From an uncultured Eubacteriales bacterium (GTDB lineage: Bacteria; Bacillota; Clostridia; Oscillospirales; CAG-382): 64,000 nucleotides of DNA. Location of the stretch: positions 1 to 64,000 of the forward strand of contig CAKSEL010000004.1 in NCBI GenBank assembly GCA_934446675.1, given 5' to 3'. How positions within the stretch are numbered: the first letter of the stretch is position 1; each line of letters begins with the position of its first letter. A model generated the notes under the pieces. It had not been told where the DNA came from, did no database searches, and saw only the letters and a program-made list of their open reading frames with translations. This document shows, piece by piece, positions 60,869 to 64,000 of the stretch. The position numbers and the translations under genes are program-made.

Positions 60869-61654
60869 TCACTCCAGGCCGTAAAACGCGTTTGCGTTAT
60901 CAAATGTAAGCTTGCAGAATTCCTCTTTTGAAATTCCCAAAAGCTGTGCGCATTTTTCCGCCGTATATTCTATATAATCCGATCTGTTTGTCTGTCCCCT
61001 GAACGGCACGGGCGTAAGATACGGGCAGTCGGTCTCAACGAGAATACGGTTCAGCGCGTCTGGGTGCACCTCGCGCAGTCTTTCGACGATCTCTACCGTC
61101 TTTCTTGCGTTCTTGAACGTAACGACGCCGTTTACCGAGATATAATATCCCATTTTCATGACCTGCTTTGCCATTTCAAAGCTGCCCGAAAAACTGTGTA
61201 CAACGCCGGTAACGTCTGGAAATTCAGACATTATATCAAGCGTGTCGCCGTGCGCGTCCCTGTCGTGTATTATAACCCTTGCGCCGAGTTTTTTTGCAAG
61301 GTTCATCTGTTCGCGAAAACACTTTATCTGCGCGTCCTTTTCCTCTGCGCCGTAATAGTAATCGAGTCCTATCTCGCCGATTGCAACGGTCTTTGGCTTT
61401 TTATAAAGCTGTTCGACAATATCCAGCCAATCGGGATTTTTCATATCGTTTACTGCGTCCGACGGGTGAACTCCGCTTGCGGCGTAAACAAAATCGTACT
61501 TTTCGGACAGAGCGACGCTCGAAAAGCTTGTTTTCAGGCTTGAGGCGACGTTTGTTATACGTCCGACGCCGTTTTTATAAACCTCGGACAAAATTTCGTC
61601 GCGTATTCCGTCAAAGCGTTCGTCGTCATAGTGCGCGTGAGAGTCGAAGATCAT
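60869..61654 (-). CDS. tatD: TatD family metal-dependent deoxyribonuclease
   Basis: The 261-residue hydrolase has the amidohydrolase-like metal ligands: FDSHAHYDD at the start, VGEIGLDYYYG, the HDRDAHGD and VVHSFSGS stretches and VETDCPYLTPVPFRG near the end. It is a cytoplasmic 3'-5' exonuclease/DNase of the YabD type, also linked to D-aminoacyl-tRNA deacylation in some relatives. The gene overlaps metG by four bases (ATGA), a conserved neighbourhood in Firmicutes. Confidence 0.95.
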   Translation of the reverse strand: MIFDSHAHYDDERFDGIRDEILSEVYKNGVGRITNVASSLKTSFSSVALSEKYDFVYAASGVHPSDAVNDMKNPDWLDIVEQLYKKPKTVAIGEIGLDYYYGAEEKDAQIKCFREQMNLAKKLGARVIIHDRDAHGDTLDIMSEFPDVTGVVHSFSGSFEMAKQVMKMGYYISVNGVVTFKNARKTVEIVERLREVHPDALNRILVETDCPYLTPVPFRGQTNRSDYIEYTAEKCAQLLGISKEEFCKLTFDNANAFYGLE

Positions 61655-63645
61655 CTTACCTCGCTGCCTTCTTTAACGGCGTCATCAAGAAATACAACGT
61701 CTATCTTATCGTCCGAGCCTGCGGCGAGTATCATGCCGTTGCTCTCCACTCCGCGGAGCTTTACGGGCTTTAAGTTGGAAACTACTATTACTTTTTTGCC
61801 TATAAGCTGTTCGGGCGTATAGAATTTTGCAATGCCCGAAACGACCTGTCTGCGGTTTTCGCTGCCGTCGTCAAGCACGAGCTTTAAAAGCTTGTCGGAT
61901 TTAGGCACAGGCTCACATTCAAGCACCTTTGCGGCAATAAGCTTTACCTTTGCAAAGTCATCTATTGTGATTTCAGATACTTCTTTTTCGCTTTCGCCCT
62001 TTTTATCGGACTTTGCGCTTTGCTTTTCAAGCTTTGCAGCCTCTTTTTCGGCTTTCTTTCTGTCCTCTTCAAGACGTGCGAAAAATTCCTTTTCGTCAAT
62101 TCTCATAAACAGAGGCGAAGGCGCAGGATTTACCTTAAAATCATCTCCGTAATCAAATCCGAACTTTTCGGCGTCGCTCCAGTTCTCGATTTTAAGCTGA
62201 AGCTTGTTTTCGGGCGAGCAGATCTGCGTCATTATCTTTTCCGCCGAGTCCGGAATTAGCGGATACAGCATTACTGCGCATATTCTTATACCCTCTATGA
62301 GATTATACATAACCGTCTTTAATCTCGGATATCTGCTCTCGTCCTTGCCGAGAACCCACGGCGCGGTTTCATCGACATATTTGTTAAGGCGTCTGAGAAC
62401 CGCCATAATCTCGTCCGCAGCGTCAGCCATATGCAGCGTTTCGATACATTCGGTAACTTTTTTGAATCCGTTTTCGACTGCGGAAATCAGGTCTTTGTCG
62501 ATATCCTCTTTTTCATCGGGAGCATATACAACGCCGCCGAAATATTTGTTCGCCATTGCGGCGGTTCTGTTTACAAGGTTTCCGAGAGTGTTTACAAGGT
62601 CGGAATTATACTTTGCGACAAGCATTTCGTATGTTATGCTGCCGTCGTTGAGATAAGGCATTTCGGAAAGCACGTAGTATCTTACGGCGTCCGTTCCCAT
62701 AAGATCCGCAAGATAATCTGCGTACATTACGTTTCCGCGCGATTTGCTCATCTTATCCATGCCCGAAAGCAGCCACGGATGACCGAATATCTGTTTCGGC
62801 AGCGGTTCTCCGAGAGCCATAAGTATACAGGGCCAGTAAATTGTGTGGAATCTTAAAATATCCTTGCCGATTATCTGAAGATCCGCGGGCCAGTACTTTT
62901 TATAAAGCTCGCCCTTTTCGTCAACGTCGTATCCGAGAGCAGTGATATAGTTTGAAAGCGCGTCTATCCAGACATATATTACGTTGCCGGGATCGAATTC
63001 TATCGGAACTCCCCACTTAAATGTGGAGCGCGAAACGCACAGATCCTGTACACCGGGCTTTATGAAGTTATTTATCATTTCCTTTTTGCGCGCTTCGGGA
63101 ACAATAAAATCGGGGTGGGATTCTATATAATCTTCGAGAGGCTTCTGATATTTTGAAAGTTTTAAAAAATATGCAGCCTCTTTTGCGCGCGTTACGGGTC
63201 TGCCGCAATCGGGGCACTTGCCGTCCGACGCCTGAGTATCCGTCCAGAACGACTCGCAGGGTGTGCAGTACCAGCCCTCATATTCGCCCTTATATATATC
63301 GCCGTTGTCGTAGAGCTTTTTGAATATGTGCTGAACCGCCTTTACGTGATAGCCGTCGGTCGTGCGGATAAATTTATCGTAGCTTATGTTCATCTTTTTC
63401 CAGATGTTTTTCATCTCGCCGGTAATTCCGTCAACGTACTGCTGAGGCTGTATGCCCTTTTCGGCTGCGGCATTCTCTATCTTCTGTCCGTGCTCGTCGG
63501 CACCCGTAAGCATATATACGTCATAACCGCACATTCTCTTATATCTCGCCACGCAGTCGGTCAGAATAAGCTCATAGGTGTTTCCTATATGCGGCTTACT
63601 CGACGTATACGGTATTGCGGTAGTCAAATAATACTTCTGTTTCAT
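61651..63645 (-). CDS. metG: Methionyl-tRNA synthetase
   Basis: The 664-residue class I synthetase has PHIGN (HIGH motif, about 18-22), the DKMSKSRGN motif (about 297-305), a four-cysteine zinc site (CTPC and CPDC, about 126-150), and the anticodon-binding helical domain. A Lys/Glu-rich linker then leads to the C-terminal tRNA-binding domain of the EMAP type (DFAKVKLIAAKVLE to the end), used for dimerisation. It is the large Bacillus-type form. Downstream tatD overlaps by four bases. The gene upstream is partly outside the window. Confidence 0.97.
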   Translation of the reverse strand: MKQKYYLTTAIPYTSSKPHIGNTYELILTDCVARYKRMCGYDVYMLTGADEHGQKIENAAAEKGIQPQQYVDGITGEMKNIWKKMNISYDKFIRTTDGYHVKAVQHIFKKLYDNGDIYKGEYEGWYCTPCESFWTDTQASDGKCPDCGRPVTRAKEAAYFLKLSKYQKPLEDYIESHPDFIVPEARKKEMINNFIKPGVQDLCVSRSTFKWGVPIEFDPGNVIYVWIDALSNYITALGYDVDEKGELYKKYWPADLQIIGKDILRFHTIYWPCILMALGEPLPKQIFGHPWLLSGMDKMSKSRGNVMYADYLADLMGTDAVRYYVLSEMPYLNDGSITYEMLVAKYNSDLVNTLGNLVNRTAAMANKYFGGVVYAPDEKEDIDKDLISAVENGFKKVTECIETLHMADAADEIMAVLRRLNKYVDETAPWVLGKDESRYPRLKTVMYNLIEGIRICAVMLYPLIPDSAEKIMTQICSPENKLQLKIENWSDAEKFGFDYGDDFKVNPAPSPLFMRIDEKEFFARLEEDRKKAEKEAAKLEKQSAKSDKKGESEKEVSEITIDDFAKVKLIAAKVLECEPVPKSDKLLKLVLDDGSENRRQVVSGIAKFYTPEQLIGKKVIVVSNLKPVKLRGVESNGMILAAGSDDKIDVVFLDDAVKEGSEVR

Positions 63646-63677
63646 ATTTATGTTTGTCCTTTCTGAAAAAGAGTGTT

Positions 63678-64000
63678 TTACTGATTAACGGCGCCGTCGC
63701 CGGAGTCTTGCGGATTCCTGTTTTCCTCGTCCGCGTCTGTTTGGTCTGCAATGTCAGAACACTGAGCGTCACATTCTCCGGTTCCGTCATTTTCCGCATT
63801 GTCCGGGAAATTATTATCCGCAGATTCGCAGATACGTCTTAATTCTTCAAACGTACCGGCACCTTTTGCCCTTCCCGTGTATTCATACGTGTTTTCAAAC
63901 ATTGTGCAGTACAGCCTGTCCGTGCTTTCGTCTCCGAACGCGTTTTCGTAGAGATATTCCGACATATACACAAGCGTCAGCAAAAAGTAAGGCAGAGTAT
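63678..64000 (-). CDS. Acidic C-terminal part of an unknown protein, cut by window edge
   Basis: The frame is open from the right edge to TAA at 63678-63680, giving about 107 codons; an internal TTG at 63981-63983 is one possible but not convincing start. The visible part has YMSEYLYENAFGDESTD, then YEYTGRAKGAGTFEELRRIC, and a strongly acidic tail rich in Asp, Glu and Asn. I do not recognise the family. The phrase FEELRRIC and the 32-base distance to metG suggest the same transcript. Confidence 0.55.
   Translation of the reverse strand, partial: TLPYFLLTLVYMSEYLYENAFGDESTDRLYCTMFENTYEYTGRAKGAGTFEELRRICESADNNFPDNAENDGTGECDAQCSDIADQTDADEENRNPQDSGDGAVNQ

Noticed and set aside
1..64000. CRISPR array, tRNA, rRNA, prophage or transposase
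   Set aside because: I found no regularly spaced short repeats, no tRNA or rRNA signatures, and no integrase, phage or transposase gene.

Overview
The window looks like chromosomal DNA of a Firmicute of class Clostridia, probably an uncultured gut lineage. The signs are the gene order hrcA-grpE-dnaK-dnaJ with a perfect CIRCE operator, a dcw cell-division cluster with a PASTA-bearing class B penicillin-binding protein, the order rpmH-rnpA-yidD-yidC-jag, a glmS ribozyme, a manganese-type riboswitch, strong AGGAGG ribosome binding sites and frequent TTG/GTG starts. I see no rRNA, tRNA, CRISPR array, prophage or transposase gene. The assignment is inference from gene content only.

Layout. 1-8 kb: end of a nucleotidyltransferase gene, a methyltransferase/reductase pair, hybrid cluster protein (hcp) and a two-gene ABC exporter; the methyltransferase and ABC units both have a terminator-like hairpin and a GGTTAG palindrome in the leader. 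8-14 kb: a GH99/WbsX-like 1004-residue protein, a secreted protein with two duplicated carbohydrate-binding-like modules, and a 39-residue small gene translationally coupled to it. 14-16 kb: tcdA and a MATE exporter. 16.3-26.6 kb: leftward dcw cluster mraZ-rsmH-ftsL-ftsI-mraY-ftsW-murG-ftsQ-ftsZ, without mur ligases or ftsA. 26.7-29.8 kb: a GH31 glycosidase divergent from an AraC regulator that overlaps an ECF transporter S-component gene. 30.5-35.2 kb: typA, a D,D-carboxypeptidase and pgi, bracketed by two inverted copies of an interspersed repeat. 35.9-40.9 kb: heat-shock operon under HrcA/CIRCE. 41.2-42.7 kb: a sodium-pump-type decarboxylase beta subunit and a 42-residue membrane peptide behind a yybP-ykoY (Mn2+) riboswitch.

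42.7-45.5 kb is an accessory stretch: a small membrane protein, a SLOG-fold protein divergent from an XRE regulator across a perfect palindrome, two related ribbon-helix-helix genes, and two more inverted copies of the repeat. 45.6-50.3 kb: ACT protein plus UPF0210 protein, a left-handed beta-helix protein, and glmS with its ribozyme. 50.4-57 kb (leftward): NSS symporter, mscL, hpt, tsaB, jag-yidC-yidD-rnpA-rpmH. 57-64 kb (leftward): AEC permease, CapA-like protein, HAD hydrolase, SDR reductase, tatD, metG and a partial gene at the edge.

The most unusual items are the riboswitch-controlled decarboxylase beta subunit with its tiny membrane partner, the modular repeat family whose hairpins show compensatory changes, the SLOG/XRE/RHH module, and the 39-residue gene behind the secreted binding protein.
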